From Tulasnella sp. 424 (Eukaryota; Basidiomycota; Agaricomycetes; Cantharellales; Tulasnellaceae), in NCBI GenBank assembly GCA_019633425.1, contig WSUB01000006.1:310001-374000 (forward strand): 64,000 nucleotides of DNA, written 5' to 3'. The notes below the pieces were generated by a model. It was not told the origin of the DNA. It ran no database searches and saw nothing but the letters and a program-made list of their open reading frames with translations. The translations under genes were made by a program, and so were the position numbers. Positions within the stretch are counted from its first letter, which is position 1; every line of letters starts with the position of its first letter. Of this stretch, positions 22,001 to 33,482 are shown in pieces.

Positions 22001-22981
22001 TGCTCCATCACACAGAAAAATGAGATCGAGAACCTCGAGAACCGTAACTAACCTGGAGTGCCTATGCTACAGATTAATTATCATGCTTTGTACCATCAAA
22101 GATGATGCATGGAATGAAGAGACACCCGAAGGGCTTCTTTCATTCTTCGGCGCCCTCTCGCAGAGTATCCGACCGAAGGGCATCCAGCCTCAGCAGCGAA
22201 TAATAAGTAAGCAAAGGTTCCTGAACCGCAACCTTCGTCGCTAATTCCCCTACGATCCAGTCTACGATATCACACGTGCCAGGGTTTCCACCGAAGTTCC
22301 GGTCTGGGGCGATGCCCAGCACATAGCCGTCAGTCGGAATGGTAAATTTGCGCTTGTGTCGTATGGGTCGACTGCTCCGCCCGAGTTGTGGAACATCCGA
22401 ATTCCCGCATCGGGAAATGTCAGCTTGGAGCTGTGCCACATATATCGGGCGACTTCCAACGCCGGCGTTGATGAAAGCACTCGCGAGCTCGTGGGTCGTG
22501 CTTCATTCGGGTATGTTGCTCTGGTTGTTCATTACTATCCTCATTGATTGCTCCGGCTGACGCCATCTGCAGAGGAGATTCAGACGAATATGTGGTGGCG
22601 ACTACTAAAGGTGGGAGCACAGAATAGACCGCAGGATAGAGCTGACGACGAATACATACTCTAGATGGGCATGTTTACGTGTGGGAATGCGCATCGAGCC
22701 AGCTCTGCCACAGCATCAAAAATGTCCAAGATAAGACTACTAATGGGGAGGTAACCGGAGTATCGTGGTGTCCATCAAATGGGGACAGAAGCTTCCCCCT
22801 GCTTGCCTGCGGAACGACTGACGGAGAGCTAGTTGTTTGGAGTGCCCGCATCGACCGTGACGAATCAGGAGCAAACGAGAGCAGGAATCCAAGCTCCGAG
22901 GCATCAAATACGTTCAACAAGTCCGAAGAACTAGAAATTCAAGAAGGTGCTCCAGCTGGACCGGCAGCGAACCTTACGTAG
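19077..22981 (+). CDS. TM-WD40 family copy D
   Basis: The first exon starts MRRLKRPSNNHSSALESE and ends at about 19318. The helical part has FIDAVRPLGSSSGLIFSARR and DIPEFSDKGLTESLDAF. Micro-exons encode ATFFSGVAATTFQ, then DEIVRALWVSSLILSIASAI, then YRSPRSALP. The long exon 20683-21680 holds FLTFSVLTFSIGLVIYTY and LTSFTSLILLTVILW, a linker, and blades (LQFAPDGKWLATSF..VGLWRV). Later exons read FTWLQDGQNFVAV, IAVSRNGKFALVSYGS and HVYVWECASSQLCH..LLACGTTDGELVVW, then a charged tail. No premature stop was seen. D and E are sister copies (same first exon type and promoter DNA). D, E and F share the VYVWEC-type last blade, unlike A-C. Function is unknown. Confidence 0.78.
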
Positions 22982-23059
22982 ACCTTGCTATCATACATAT
23001 GTGCTCTCTGTAAATTTGGATACTATGTCAATCACAAACCTGGTGTTTTTGAATGTAGC

Positions 23060-26000
23060 TTTAGAAAAATATTCATCTGATCGAACCATCGCCTGCGCCA
23101 ACGTTATCATCGTCAACCACGACGATGGGTTTCGCGTTGGCAGTGTCAATCAAAGGGACCGGGTCGTCAGCATCGGTGGCAAGGCGTTGTCGAGTGGGGT
23201 TGAAGGCTGGACACCGGGCGAAGCGTTTGACCGAGGAGTGTTCCCTCGGCGGTAATTGTCCAAGGCCGGACGCAGTTTCTCGGCGAGAGGGCCTGGTGCT
23301 AAGTCTTGGGTCGAGGTCGATTGGCCGAGATTATTCTTTCTCGTCTTGGACTTCGGTTTCACCTTTTCCAGAAGACCAGATTTGCAGTTGTGGTGTATGT
23401 GGCGAAGGAGGTATGAAGTGTTGCTGCATCTAAAGAATCAATCAACGTAAGCGAGCGAGATCCAGCGCTTGAATCGGACGGCCTACCTTTCAGCTTTGCG
23501 ACAGAGGAGGCATTTGAAGTTCTTCTCTCGGTTCTCCGCTCACATTTTTCAAACGAGATTCCTTCAAATAACGCATCCAGTCCCTTATGCACGTGTTCTC
23601 TGCCTTGCGTGTGCCAAAGAGAATGTGAAATGAAGAGAGCGGCCAATGCAGAGCAATCAAAGAAAAAGGAAGGGCGAAGGCAAGAGTCAGTGAGAGCTCT
23701 TCAAATTACAATCAGAGAACGCACTTGTGGGTGCAGAGCTTAGCCCGGACGTATGTTGTCTTCGATTCGGGGCATTTCGCTGAGGAGAGGATTGATCACC
23801 GTACAGCTGGGAGTTGAAGAGATCGTATAATGGGCTCTTTTTGGGAGGAGCGTTGGTAGATAGGAAGAAACGAGATTCGATGTTGGTTGGATCGTCATCG
23901 CCTCCCAGATCCACGTCATCGCCGGTGTGCTGGCGTAGGAGTCAAATTCCGGATCGTAGGAAGGGACGTCGTCCTTTGGCGCAAGATGAGAAATGGCGCC
24001 GTGAAGGAGGTTACTAGGAGCTTCGCGGTCTTTGAGGACAGCCTGGAGATGATCGATGTTGCCCCGATCCTTGAGCTTTTGGAAGTCTTGGTCTTTGAGG
24101 TCTCGGCGTTGTTGGCGTGCCTCCTTGAGCTTTTTCTTCCGAAGTACGAGATACGAGTCGGTTGGCAATTTTGTTATCTGTACGACTTCGGATCAGTCCC
24201 TGACGATCCCGAACGATGTGATATGACTGTGACTCACTCTTTTTTGCCCAGTCTCGGGTCCCAACCCTCGGGAGGTTCCTCGTCGCCAGGCTCTGTCAGC
24301 AGGTACTTCCCGTTGTTTCCCGGGACAAGAGTGTGGCCCGTGATATTGTAAAGGCGACGCCAGGCTTCGTCAGCTTGCTCCCGAGCGTTGCGAACTTCAG
24401 GGAGAGCCTAGTGCTTGCGTACAGACGCCAAGTCACTGTCAGTCCCTACACGCAAGGATCTAGTAGGCGGCGGGCTCTCACGTATCTCAAGAGCTTCCTC
24501 CTCGGAGTTAGGGTGGTACCGATCAGCTTACTGAGGCTGTACATTCGACTTGGTGCCAGCAGTCTTCCGCTTTGATCCTGTTGGAAGGGCGTTGTCTGTG
24601 TTCTCTTGGGTTTCGTCGGCCTCGTTCTCCTCGCCTTGATCATTGGTCTTGAACTCCAGCTCATCTTGCATCCGCAGAGCGACCATGGTGCAAGGCGCCG
24701 GTTGGCGGAAAAGGTCGAGAGCGAGTGCGGTCTAAAAATGAAAGAATGAGACAAGAGATATCATAATCCTTTCGAATACGACTCACAGCGTGGGCTTCTT
24801 GATTTCTATCTTCTCTCTCTCCTAAAAAAAATCGTAAGGTCCCAAGCGCCAACATCAACATCGTAGTGCTCTATCCGAGTGGTTCTTACTTCGGCGTGGC
24901 CAAGCAACCTTGACGCGGCGTCGTTCCCATACAAATCTGCAAACTAAAAACCGGGGAGCAGAAGTCACTTTACGGTGAATACCGAACAAATCATTCCCCT
25001 CGTACCTCCCAACCTCGGCCTTTCCTATATCTGTCACAGAGCCCATTTTATGACCGCCACGGGAACGAAGGCCAATCTCGGTAGTGGCTTCAACGATGCG
25101 TCGATTGATGTTCGAGGCTGAAGCTGCTCTGATTCCATCGACACCGGAACCACCCTTGTCGCCGTTCGGAACCTGAGGCGTTGAACGGGTTAGACTCGAA
25201 GTGCTTGCAGTGCTCAGCAGAGGGACTTATACGGGTAATTCAGGATTGCTTATAGACAGCCGCACCTCCTTCCCGTCCAGTACTGCAGAATAACGTGACG
25301 GCTACGGAAAAGGTATCAGTCAAATGCCCTCATTAATCGCCGGTGGAAACAAACAAACCTTTCTGACGTAGTCCGTCGGCCCCCCCCCCGGCGATAGAGA
25401 AGAGGAACGAAGTAATCGACCGGGTCGAAAATCGCATTTTGTACTTTCATGTGCGACCGTAAATTGTAAATGGGGTGCTCACGATCTGATCGTCATTTTG
25501 CGCCTAGAAAACGAAAAGTGTGAGACTACTGAGAGGCAAGCACGAAATTGAAAAGGCGAACCTTGATATGGCGAACTTTAAGATGGAGAATAAACGCGCC
25601 TCGACCGCGCTCAGAATCGCGCTCGACGATCAAATCCAGGTTCTGCAAAAACCAGGGAACAGACAAACATCTATGATTAGTTTCTTGGTAAAGACAGACA
25701 GAGGGACGCACCTCGGAGTCATTACCCTCCCCTCCGTTCCACTCCATGTGACTGTGCCCCAATGCACCAGGCCGGAGAGCAGTGACGGACGCAACCGAGA
25801 CGGCCAAGCAATATTGGACAGCAAGCTCAATTTATAGCCTGCTGGCTCCCAGCAGAGTTTCGATCAAAAGCTGAACCTCGAAACGTCCCCAAAATATGCC
25901 ATCAGGAATTTCGCGATCGAGGTTGTATTCCCGAAACACTAGAAGAACGATTGTCAGAGTACGTCAAGGATACGGAAACGGAGATGCGAGAACGTACACT

Positions 26001-26500
26001 TTTTACATTCCGCAAGCAACAAGTTAAATAACCCCTCATCACTGGGTTGAGTCCTGAACGAAGTTCCCTGGCACCAGACCTCTCACCGGCTGCATCGACG
26101 CAATGTCGACTGACGAGACGAATGAGAGTTGTGCACCAACCGGACAACGTCCCGTAGGCGACAAGACCTTTGGACTTGGTGCCTCTTGAGACCATCAGCT
26201 AGACAACGGGGTTGATCAGAGGACGGGAGACGGACGGACGACAACCAAGACAACTCACCAAGGTCCGCAACAGCAAACACGAGCGTTCGTAGTGCGTCTC
26301 TGGACGATACCAGAGTTCTTTGCCGATCTGCAATCCTCATGTCGAAGCCCTTCCGGTAGGGGAGGCGGGGGACTGGAGGTAGTGCACAGTCGGGAGTCTC
26401 GGTTGAGGTTTCCGGCTCATCGAAGTCGGACAATGCGGGTTGGAGTAAGTGTCGGACCGGAGGCCGGCACTTTCCCATGCATGGCACCTACTGAGAAAGA
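23060..26500 (-). pseudogene. Degenerate tyrosine-recombinase-like gene with C-terminal zinc finger
   Basis: Minus-strand pieces in order: VAYGTLSGWCTTLIRL near 26.1 kb (possible N-terminal core, weak); RRIVEATTEIGLRSRGGHKM and KAEVGRYEG (about 25.1-25.0 kb); then, across an intron, HHLYGNDAASRLLGHAEV..IEHYDVDVGAWDLT (about 24.96-24.85 kb). That last piece matches the LGH-(about 11)-Y core of tyrosine recombinases and the GH..Y..D-V pattern I associate with the fungal DUF3435/FluG-like group. Next come a Glu-rich helix, WRRLYNITGHTLVPGN, LRKKKLKEARQQRR and YDLFNSQLYGDQ, then KCPESKTTYVRAKLCTHKC and a C-x2-C-x14-H-x4-C finger (CLLCRK..YLLRHIHHNC). Single-base frameshifts are visible near 23.93 kb and 23.53 kb, so it is dead. 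The family call is an inference from motifs. Confidence 0.42.
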
Positions 26501-27428
26501 AAAACCTGGCACTCAGTGTCGAGGCTAACATAGCGAGGCAGACACGTACTCTAAACCGGTGGGCAGGCGCTGCTCGAGAGAGCCTCGTTAGCATGGTAAT
26601 GGTAACTGCCGAGCAAAACCTACATCATAGGACAAGTCTAACGGGGGCTTGAGGTGTGGTTTTGCAGGGCGAGAATATGAGAATGTTTGCCGGGTGGGGT
26701 TCGGCGTCGATGAGCTGACAGCGATGACAGAGCAATCTCAATAATACGATGGGTAGACGAAGGGCGGTCGAGAGGTCAGGAGTACGATGGAACACGGACA
26801 AGAGGAGGGGCAGGAGAAGGAAGTGGTTGAAAGCAGTCAGGTATCGCTCGCTTGTCTATATACCGTGAACGCGCTGACATTGGGGCATTGTCGGAACGGG
26901 ATGTCGATGGTATGCTGGTCCAGGCTGGCAGCTTCTGCACTATGGCGAGCTCGGAGAGTGGGTGACGTATCCAATTAAGGGGACTGATTTCTAAGTTTTG
27001 ACCGCATATCTTCACCGATTGACGTGGAGGAGAGGCTCCGACAGTGGGGAGAATGGGCATGAAAAATCGACATTCTCACGGTTTGGGACGCGTCACGGTG
27101 CACCTTGTGATCTTCGAGTGCCAAAGATCGACGAAAACTATAATTGATGAGCACATGAGAAAATCATTTCTTTTGATGGTGCGCAATGATCTCGGAGACT
27201 GTTCTCCCTCACGTCCAACTCCTAATTACGCCTCTTGGGTAGTGGAGACGCTTTGGGCAACAAAACGCGCGGGATCCGGGATTGCACAGATACCCCAAAA
27301 TCAGATATCCAATTGAAATCCGACCAAACGGGCCCGCCCATCCCGCTTGTTACTTCTATTGAGTTGATCCGGATAAAACTCCGCTGGGTTCTAACCGCGT
27401 CATGGGCTTCTGGAGTCGACGAAGCTCC
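26501..27428. other. Intergenic DNA, no gene seen
   Basis: No open frame here has convincing coding character. The first part may still belong to the upstream region of the recombinase relic. I found no tRNA-like end repeat matching the 14.4 kb site. Confidence 0.35.
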
Positions 27429-27436
27429 TGACGTCA
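27429..27436. promoter_or_regulatory. TGACGTCA palindrome upstream of the 88-aa gene
   Basis: A full CRE-type bZIP site lies 104 bases before the ATG and is conserved in the duplicate at 36790-36797. A TTTATAA TATA-like box follows at 27463-27469. Confidence 0.5.
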
Positions 27437-27539
27437 CTTTCCCCAGCCCACCGCACGAACGCTTTATAACAGAAATCCCAGGTCGCTTCTAGCCCAAATC
27501 CTGAAGATCACCTCTAGCGTGAAATAGCTTTACCCTACC

Positions 27540-27932
27540 ATGTCCTCCAATCTCGGAACTCAATCCCCACCCGTCGATTTCACCGCCGGCACTCGTCCAA
27601 TCGGCAAGTACGACCTGTCTGGAAGAGTCGCTGAGGGAATCCCAGATTCTGTTCAGCGAAAAGGTACACCCCCTATCGCTGTTCCTCCAGTGTAGGGACT
27701 AACACGTTTCCGGTCCGCTGGACGATTAGGCTACTTTGGAGGGAGCATGGACGAGCCTGCCACCCAATCGGCTGGAAACGACATCGAAAGGGTAAGCCAA
27801 TGCGGACATACTCCAGCAAACCTCCCTCCGCTGATACGCTTTATATGTCAGGCCCAGAAAGCCTGTCTCGAGTCTCTTGAGCGATGGAACAAGAAGTGGC
27901 AATCGACACGCAATCAGGCTCAGAAGTTCTAA
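27540..27932 (+). CDS. Small conserved protein, 88 aa, copy 1
   Basis: Three exons: MSSNLGTQSPPVDFTAG.. to ..QRKG across the intron GTACAC..GATTAG; then YFGGSMDEPATQSAGNDIER; then, after GTAAGC..TGTCAG, AQKACLESLERWNKK..QKF and a TAA at 27930-27932. The same splice pattern is kept in the duplicate at 36903-37292, with conservative changes (Glu to Asp in LESLDRW), which supports it as a real gene. The protein is soluble, with a disordered N-terminus and a basic amphipathic C-terminal helix. I do not recognise the family. It faces CGS1 tail to tail, 320 bases apart. Confidence 0.65.
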
Positions 27933-28252
27933 AATGCATCGGGGCACCATACTAGTCTTCGTAAAAAATGGGCTATCAGTGTTTACAATGTAATAGTATT
28001 CAGATGTCATGGACCTCTTGTGCTATCATCAAGCACCAAACCTCCTGAATGCAGAAGCGGCACTGACCTAATGGGTGGTCGTCTGTAAGCTCAATTCTGT
28101 TGGGGCTTCAAGCGACCCATATGAACCAGCGCGTAGTCAAATACTGAAGCGGATCTAACTATTCATAAAGCATTTGAATTGCATACAGCATAAGTACAAC
28201 AGAAAGGGTTAAGCGTCGGGACTTCACTTAAACCATCCACCTAAAAACATCC

Positions 28253-30412
28253 TTACGACGATAGTTCCATCGCCTTCTCAGCAGCTTCAAGTGCATGCTT
28301 CACCCAACCTAAGAGAGTCGCCTCGTCCTCCATGCCAACGCTCATCCGCACAATGTTGATGGGAACGCCGTACCCGGCAGTCCAATCCAGTTCGCGATAG
28401 TGAGCGAAGATCGTATAGGGACCAGCGAGAGTGAAGTTTGTGCCTGGAGTGACGTCAGTAACCGAACAACGTGTGAGCTAAAACGCGCAAAACGCTCACC
28501 CCATGAAGGTCCTTTTTCGCAGCCAAGATTATCGTAAAACGCTCGAGCAGCAGGTTCATCGCAGAACAAGATTGTGACGAGACTACCGAACCCCGAAGGG
28601 TAGAGTGGCTTTCCGTTGGTGTTGGATGGACGTCTGCGGCAGGCATCGTAATTCTTCCTCGTCACCCATTTGGGGTAAAATACATTCGTGATGAGCTTCT
28701 TCCTTCCGTTTGAGTTTTGGGTTTCTCCGGCGTAGACCTCTGATTGATGCCAAAGCCAGTCGGCGACTACCTCGGCATTGCGATTCGTGATGTCGATCCG
28801 GCGAGCAAAGTCCCTCGAGTTGAGCTCCATGCAAACGACGTCTTCATGCCAGTAGAGGTCTTCGTATGTGGCTTTGAGGTGATCGCGAAGGATGGAGTAG
28901 TGGCGTCGTTGAGGATTAAGGGCAAGACTGTTAAAGCGCTAAATGAGGTAACCTTACTTGCCAAAGTTTTGTTCTGGAACCCACCTCCCACCCATTACAT
29001 TAGATCTTCCAGAGAAAACCTTTGTCAAACTCGTGACGACGATATCCGCGTACTCCATAATATCGACGTTCACGAAATTGCCAATGGACTCGTCAACGAC
29101 GATCAAGAATTCGAACTCGTCGGCTATTTTGCGAAGCTCGACTATGTTGGGTGTCCGAAGTAGCGGGTTGGTTGATACTTCGCAGAAGAGAGCGACGATT
29201 GGGTTACCGGAAGCGGCGGCTTCTTGAGCTACGCGACGGACCTCAGAGAGATCGTGATCGTCACCCGAGCCAAAGAGATAGTAACCGGGACCCGATTTTT
29301 CAAGGACTTTGGGAGTACAGGAATAAGGGAAGCTACGAAAAGGAGTCAGTAACTCGACAAACGGGCACAGGATGTTTTTAGCCACCCAAAACAAATGCTC
29401 TTCCCAACTACCTTTCCCGTCTTCTCAGCCGTCTGGAGGATCAACCGGTGGGCATGCCATATGGCGTTCATTCCGCCTGGGTACAAGAAGACATCATCAT
29501 CCGAAAGGAGCTGACGTCCAGAGTCGTCCTTTTTGAGATCCGGCGAAGGAGATGCTTCGGACGGGCTCGAAAACTCGCCTCGCAGGGCCCGAGCAATCCT
29601 TCGTTGCAAGACTGATCTCGCTTCGGCGAAGGGGAGCAGTTCCTCGTCGCATTGGACTAACAGCATGGTCTGGTTTTGGCCAAGACCGGCATGGGGGGAT
29701 TCGACGCTGCCTCCTGGCGAGTTGCCGTTGGACGTTCCAGACGTTGAAGTTATCGTGCTCGTCGAGACGCCTACGGATATGCCAGAGACGGCCGGTGACG
29801 ACATATCCAAAAGTTTCAGACACCTGTCAGCTCGTCGACTCGAAATACCATGTCCGGTGTACGCCCAGTAATATCTAGCCAGCGGGAAAGACTCGGCAGG
29901 AAAGAAAACCATGTGAAGGTCTAAAAGCTGCTGTGGGGAAGATCCGTGCTCTTCGGAGCCCTGGCAATGGTTCAGAGTTTCTTTGGGACAGTGCTGGCCG
30001 GATGTCGAGGAAGCCAGGGCGCGACGGGCAACCCGAACCGTGATGGGGGAAGGCGAGTGAACGAGGAGGAATGAACGACACGCGTCCGCAAGCTTGGAGC
30101 TTGATACGAGAATGCAGCGTTCTCCAGGATTTCCGAAATTTTCCTCGCAAACGTGGGCGAGCTATGAGGGACCGCAGAGGGCTGAGTCAAAATTGAACTA
30201 CAACGCGAGAAGTCGCAACCTACCAGCTGGACACTTCGATGAATGAAGGATCTAGGATAGCCCGTGGTCAAAGCTTCGACGACTCTGCCGTCACCCTCAG
30301 AGTAACCTAGGCTGTCTTGCCATGTCGGAAGTGAGACTGAGACGGCATGAGGGAGGGAGGGAATTGGCAGCCCCAACTCCGTCGCGATTACGCTGGTCTC
30401 TGTGGTCGACAT
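28253..30412 (-). CDS. Cystathionine gamma-synthase CGS1 (643 aa)
   Basis: Makes cystathionine from cysteine and an activated homoserine ester in methionine/transsulfuration metabolism; a PLP enzyme of the Cys/Met metabolism family, cytosolic. Exons: 30412-30224, 30161-29386, 29332-28985, 28927-28500, 28443-28253, all phases consistent. After a fungal-type N-terminal extension the catalytic half has [18 protein letters not shown], the PLP-ring Asp in [11 protein letters not shown] and the Schiff-base Lys in [15 protein letters not shown]. The C-terminal domain follows ([11 protein letters not shown] to ..AMELSS). The start is set by [14 protein letters not shown], shared by all the duplicates; the frame is open further upstream. 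It differs from CGS2-CGS4 at LAGPYTIF (Cys to Gly, Leu to Phe). Confidence 0.85.
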
Positions 30413-30560
30413 TGTGGAAGAGATCGTAGTTGAGGAGGATAAGACTCCTTGTCGAGTATTAATACTCCTCTCATTCTTGGACACATGTCGGGCTGTGGCT
30501 TTGGACAGGGACGTCATTGATGCAGAGCTAACCGTGGGAGGATCTACGCTTTTGCCTAAC

Positions 30561-30566
30561 CACGTG
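30561..30566. promoter_or_regulatory. CACGTG box upstream of CGS1
   Basis: Read toward the gene it is TCACGTG, 149 bases before the ATG. This matches the core bound by Cbf1-type bHLH factors at yeast sulphur-assimilation genes. The same block with its flank (CCACGTGACAAGCCTCC) occurs 550 bases upstream of CGS3. Use by the cell is inferred. Confidence 0.4.
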
Positions 30567-31076
30567 ACAAGCCTCCAACCGAATTGCACTTCGACGCGTC
30601 CTGCACTGGCCACAAATCGCTTGACGTCCCTTAGAACGCTTCAAAAAGGTATATAACAGTGGGCTTAGCTTTTGGTAAGTGACTACTGTCTAAGATCTAG
30701 CGACTTAACTCATAACTATCTTGACACTTTCGTTGCCGCAAAAGGACTCGTACGGGCTGAATGTCTAACGATCATGAAAGTATTACAGAGAAGGAGATTT
30801 GCCATAATCGACATACGAGGAGTGTTTGGGCTGCTGGGGCGTCTAGATTGAAATGCACGGGATGTTTGGAACTTACCAAACCCCGAATTCAATACAATTA
30901 AAAATTTCATAGCTAGACACGCGTCATCCGTCTTGTCCTTGTGGACGTGGCTATATAAAGAAATACTTACGAGGCAATTGAGCTTCAGTCCTCCTCTCTT
31001 TTCCTCTTTCGCAACCTCTCTCCCACTTCACTCCCCCAACGTACTACTCCACCGAGATCCACTACCACTCCTCATC
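30567..31076. other. Divergent promoter region
   Basis: Lies between CGS1 (-) and the coiled-coil gene (+). GGTATATAACAG at 30646-30657 gives a TATA-like box for either strand, and CTATATAAAG at 30950-30959 lies 127 bases before the ATG at 31077. No gene is seen inside. Confidence 0.4.
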
Positions 31077-32204
31077 ATGTCGACTGTACGACGCCCGCGA
31101 ATCGTGCTCGCCGACATCCTCTTCTGCCTCTTCGTGTTCGTCATGTCCATCTCTGTCCTCTTTGCCTACGACGTCGGCTTGATTGGCTTCAAAGACATCT
31201 CGTCCACCTTTCTCCGTCCATCTTCTCCGTCCCCTCCTCCATCGTACCCGTCTACCGTCCTCGACTCCGGGCATTATTACCACGGCGACCTTACGGCTCT
31301 CGACAAGTTCAAAGTCCCGGCATGCGTCACTCTGTTAATTCTGATGTTGTTGACTGTATTCTATCTACGCAACATCTACGGCCATCGGGTAAGTCGGAGT
31401 TCATTCGCGATGAACATCCACCCTCTTTCCACAGACCACGCTGCTAACGCTAAGCGTCCTTTTGCTTATATCTCAAAGTTTACACCCAACTGCTACCAGT
31501 CATCCAACCAGTGTGTCGCCCAAGTTCGCCTATCACTTCTCCTACAACACAAAGAAGTCCTCGCCAATGGTCTCCAGAAGGCTACCGAGGACGTCCAGAA
31601 GGCAACTGCGCATGTCAAGCAGGAACAAGCGATGAGCAAATTCCATCGCGAAATGGTTGAAGCAGCGTACCGGAAGTATGTGGAACTTCAGACGGCCTCC
31701 GCCGAAGCATTACGACTAAGCAGCAACGAGCTGGGCGAGTCCAAGCAAAGCGTGGTCCGACTGGTACGTGTTCCGCATCGGCCTTTGCAGCGTTCAATCA
31801 ACTCATGGCTCTCTTGACAGAATACTCTTGTCAACCATCTCCGCCAAGACCTCGAACACTCAGCTAAGCAACACAAACGAGACGTAAAAGCGGCAGATCG
31901 GAACCGGCTTAAAGCTATCGCCATAGCCCGCTATGCTCAGGCGGAAGCGAACGCGTTGCGCTCGGAAGCCGTGTCCGCCCGCCTCGAACTCGATGCCATG
32001 CGCATCGAGGTCGACTTAGTCAGAAGAGAACTCAGAGCTTCTAAGAGGCGCGCGAGAGCTGCCCGACAGGAGGCCGGGGCCAGTGACACGGAGAACGCTT
32101 CTCTCCGAAGTGCTCTTGCAGCGTCCCGGAAGGAGGTATCGACTGTTCGAAAGGGCGCCAAGGGGTTGATTGCAGAGTTGCAGGCACAGAAGGCAAGCAA
32201 TTAA
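31077..32204 (+). CDS. Two-helix membrane protein with coiled-coil tail
   Basis: Three exons, 31077-31388, 31512-31763 and 31821-32204, give about 315 residues. Hydrophobic helices are at about 10-32 (ADILFCLFVFVMSISVLFAY) and 78-98 (ACVTLLILMLLTVFYLRNIY), separated by a Ser/Pro-rich loop. From residue 105 to the end the sequence is almost entirely charged heptad-like helix (ATEDVQKATAHVKQEQAMS; EVDLVRRELRASKRRARAA), a long coiled coil. The first intron is a multiple of three and open, so its retention would only lengthen the loop. No family is recognised. A membrane tether or spacer protein is a plausible inference. A downstream open frame at 32273-32788, Ser/Pro-rich and ending in a hydrophobic tail, could be an extra exon but is unsupported. 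Confidence 0.6.
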
Positions 32205-33482
32205 AAAGTACGTACTCGACAGGTAGGCTGACGAAAAGATAATCACTGACCAGGTCTACTTTTTCCCCTAGGTTGATTGTCTTTTGGCGGCATATAAGCG
32301 AGGGGTCCTGGTCACTGCCTCTCCCCCCTTACTCCCCCGGCTCTGTTACACCCCCGGAGGGCGTCAAGTCTACCACGTTTCCTGATCCCGGAACAAACTC
32401 TGTATCGGCTGGGAGGGACCCTAATGGTACGGAGCCGGCACCGCAGCAGTCAAACCGTGTTTCAAATGAAGGCACGGTCACTTCGTCTAATGGCCGAGTA
32501 CGTACTCTACTCTGCTCATCGATGCGCCTCAACGTTAACTCCTCGCTCCTGCTCAAGAGTCTGCGACGGCTCCTCAGCCCCTGGGGGTATGCTCGAACCT
32601 CGACGGAGCTTGACCAAACCCAGTGTGCCACCGTCCTCGATGCAGCAGGTTCTGCATCGACCCCGGCACCTGGGCGAGATCAAGCTTTTCCTGAAGGGTC
32701 GAGCACCGCTCCCTCCAACTTGCCCAAACACGATTGCTTAAAATGTCTATTGTGGTTGTTCGCTGCTGTATTCTTCGTATCACTGTAACGCTCCCTCTGC
32801 TTTGTCTTTTTCTTTTTTTGGTTCATTTTGTCTGCGAATTGACACTGGTTTGGGTATTGATGGATTCGGGCTGATCATCCGCTGAGTGAATCTTGAACCC
32901 GAAGCCAGATGCATATAGAGGACGCTCCGAGGCTGGCGCTAACCCACCGCTCCATCACCGCTCACAGTAGTGTTCAAACGGAGCTAGAAGCCTCAAGCCA
33001 CTTCCCGGAGTTAGAATAAATCGATTGCAGTAGAAGTGCAATTCTCCAAGAGGGGAGGGTGACGGGCGCGGGTGGCTTACGTGATATCATATTTCTGTTT
33101 TTTGTTTTTTTTGTTTTGGAATAGGGCCGGAAACCTCATGGCCGGCAAAGCCGTACTACTGTAACCTCAAGAGAAGTGGATTCAATTCTTGGCGATACGT
33201 AACCACCCAACCAACACAAAAAGCAAAATAAATGAATATCCGAAGGGTAAAATATACGAAATATATCCAATTTAAACGGCTCGTCACGACTTGGGGGGAG
33301 TGTAACATATCGTCTCATCCCTGCTTCGACGCAGCTCCTCCCTCCCCTCCAAATATGGGTCGGAGGATCTTAATGTCGGCTCCGAGCTCCTTCGCGTGTG
33401 CCGAGGCTCAGCTTCCAATCGGTCCAGCTTCGATTCGAGGTTTGGTGGTGGCTGAAAAATAGGGGAGCATCCAATCAAGTCG
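32205..33482. other. Intergenic DNA with a dispersed repeat
   Basis: Holds the weak open frame 32273-32788 noted with the coiled-coil gene and the repeat 32930-33158. Otherwise no gene is seen. Confidence 0.4.
32930..33158. repeat. Dispersed repeat, SINE-like, copy 1
   Basis: Shares a string of blocks with 43068-43274: CTAACCC.CCGCT, ATCACCGCTCACA, GAATAAATCGATT, GGGCGCGGGTGGCTTACGTG and CCTCATGGCCGGCAAAGCCG. On the minus strand it has an A-box-like GTGGGTTAGCGCC. About 50 bases further, outside the shared part, lies a B-box-like GGTTCAAGATTC. This suggests a tRNA-derived SINE, not proven. Confidence 0.5.

Noticed and set aside
29972..30613. Start of CGS1 at an upstream in-frame ATG, adding 67 residues
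   Set aside because: The added sequence is absent from CGS2, CGS3 and CGS4, whose starts coincide at MSTTxTS / MPTATAT.
32273..32788. 171-codon Ser/Pro-rich frame with hydrophobic C-terminus as a separate gene
   Set aside because: No promoter, no conserved splice pattern and no relative in the window; mentioned only as a possible extra exon of the coiled-coil gene.
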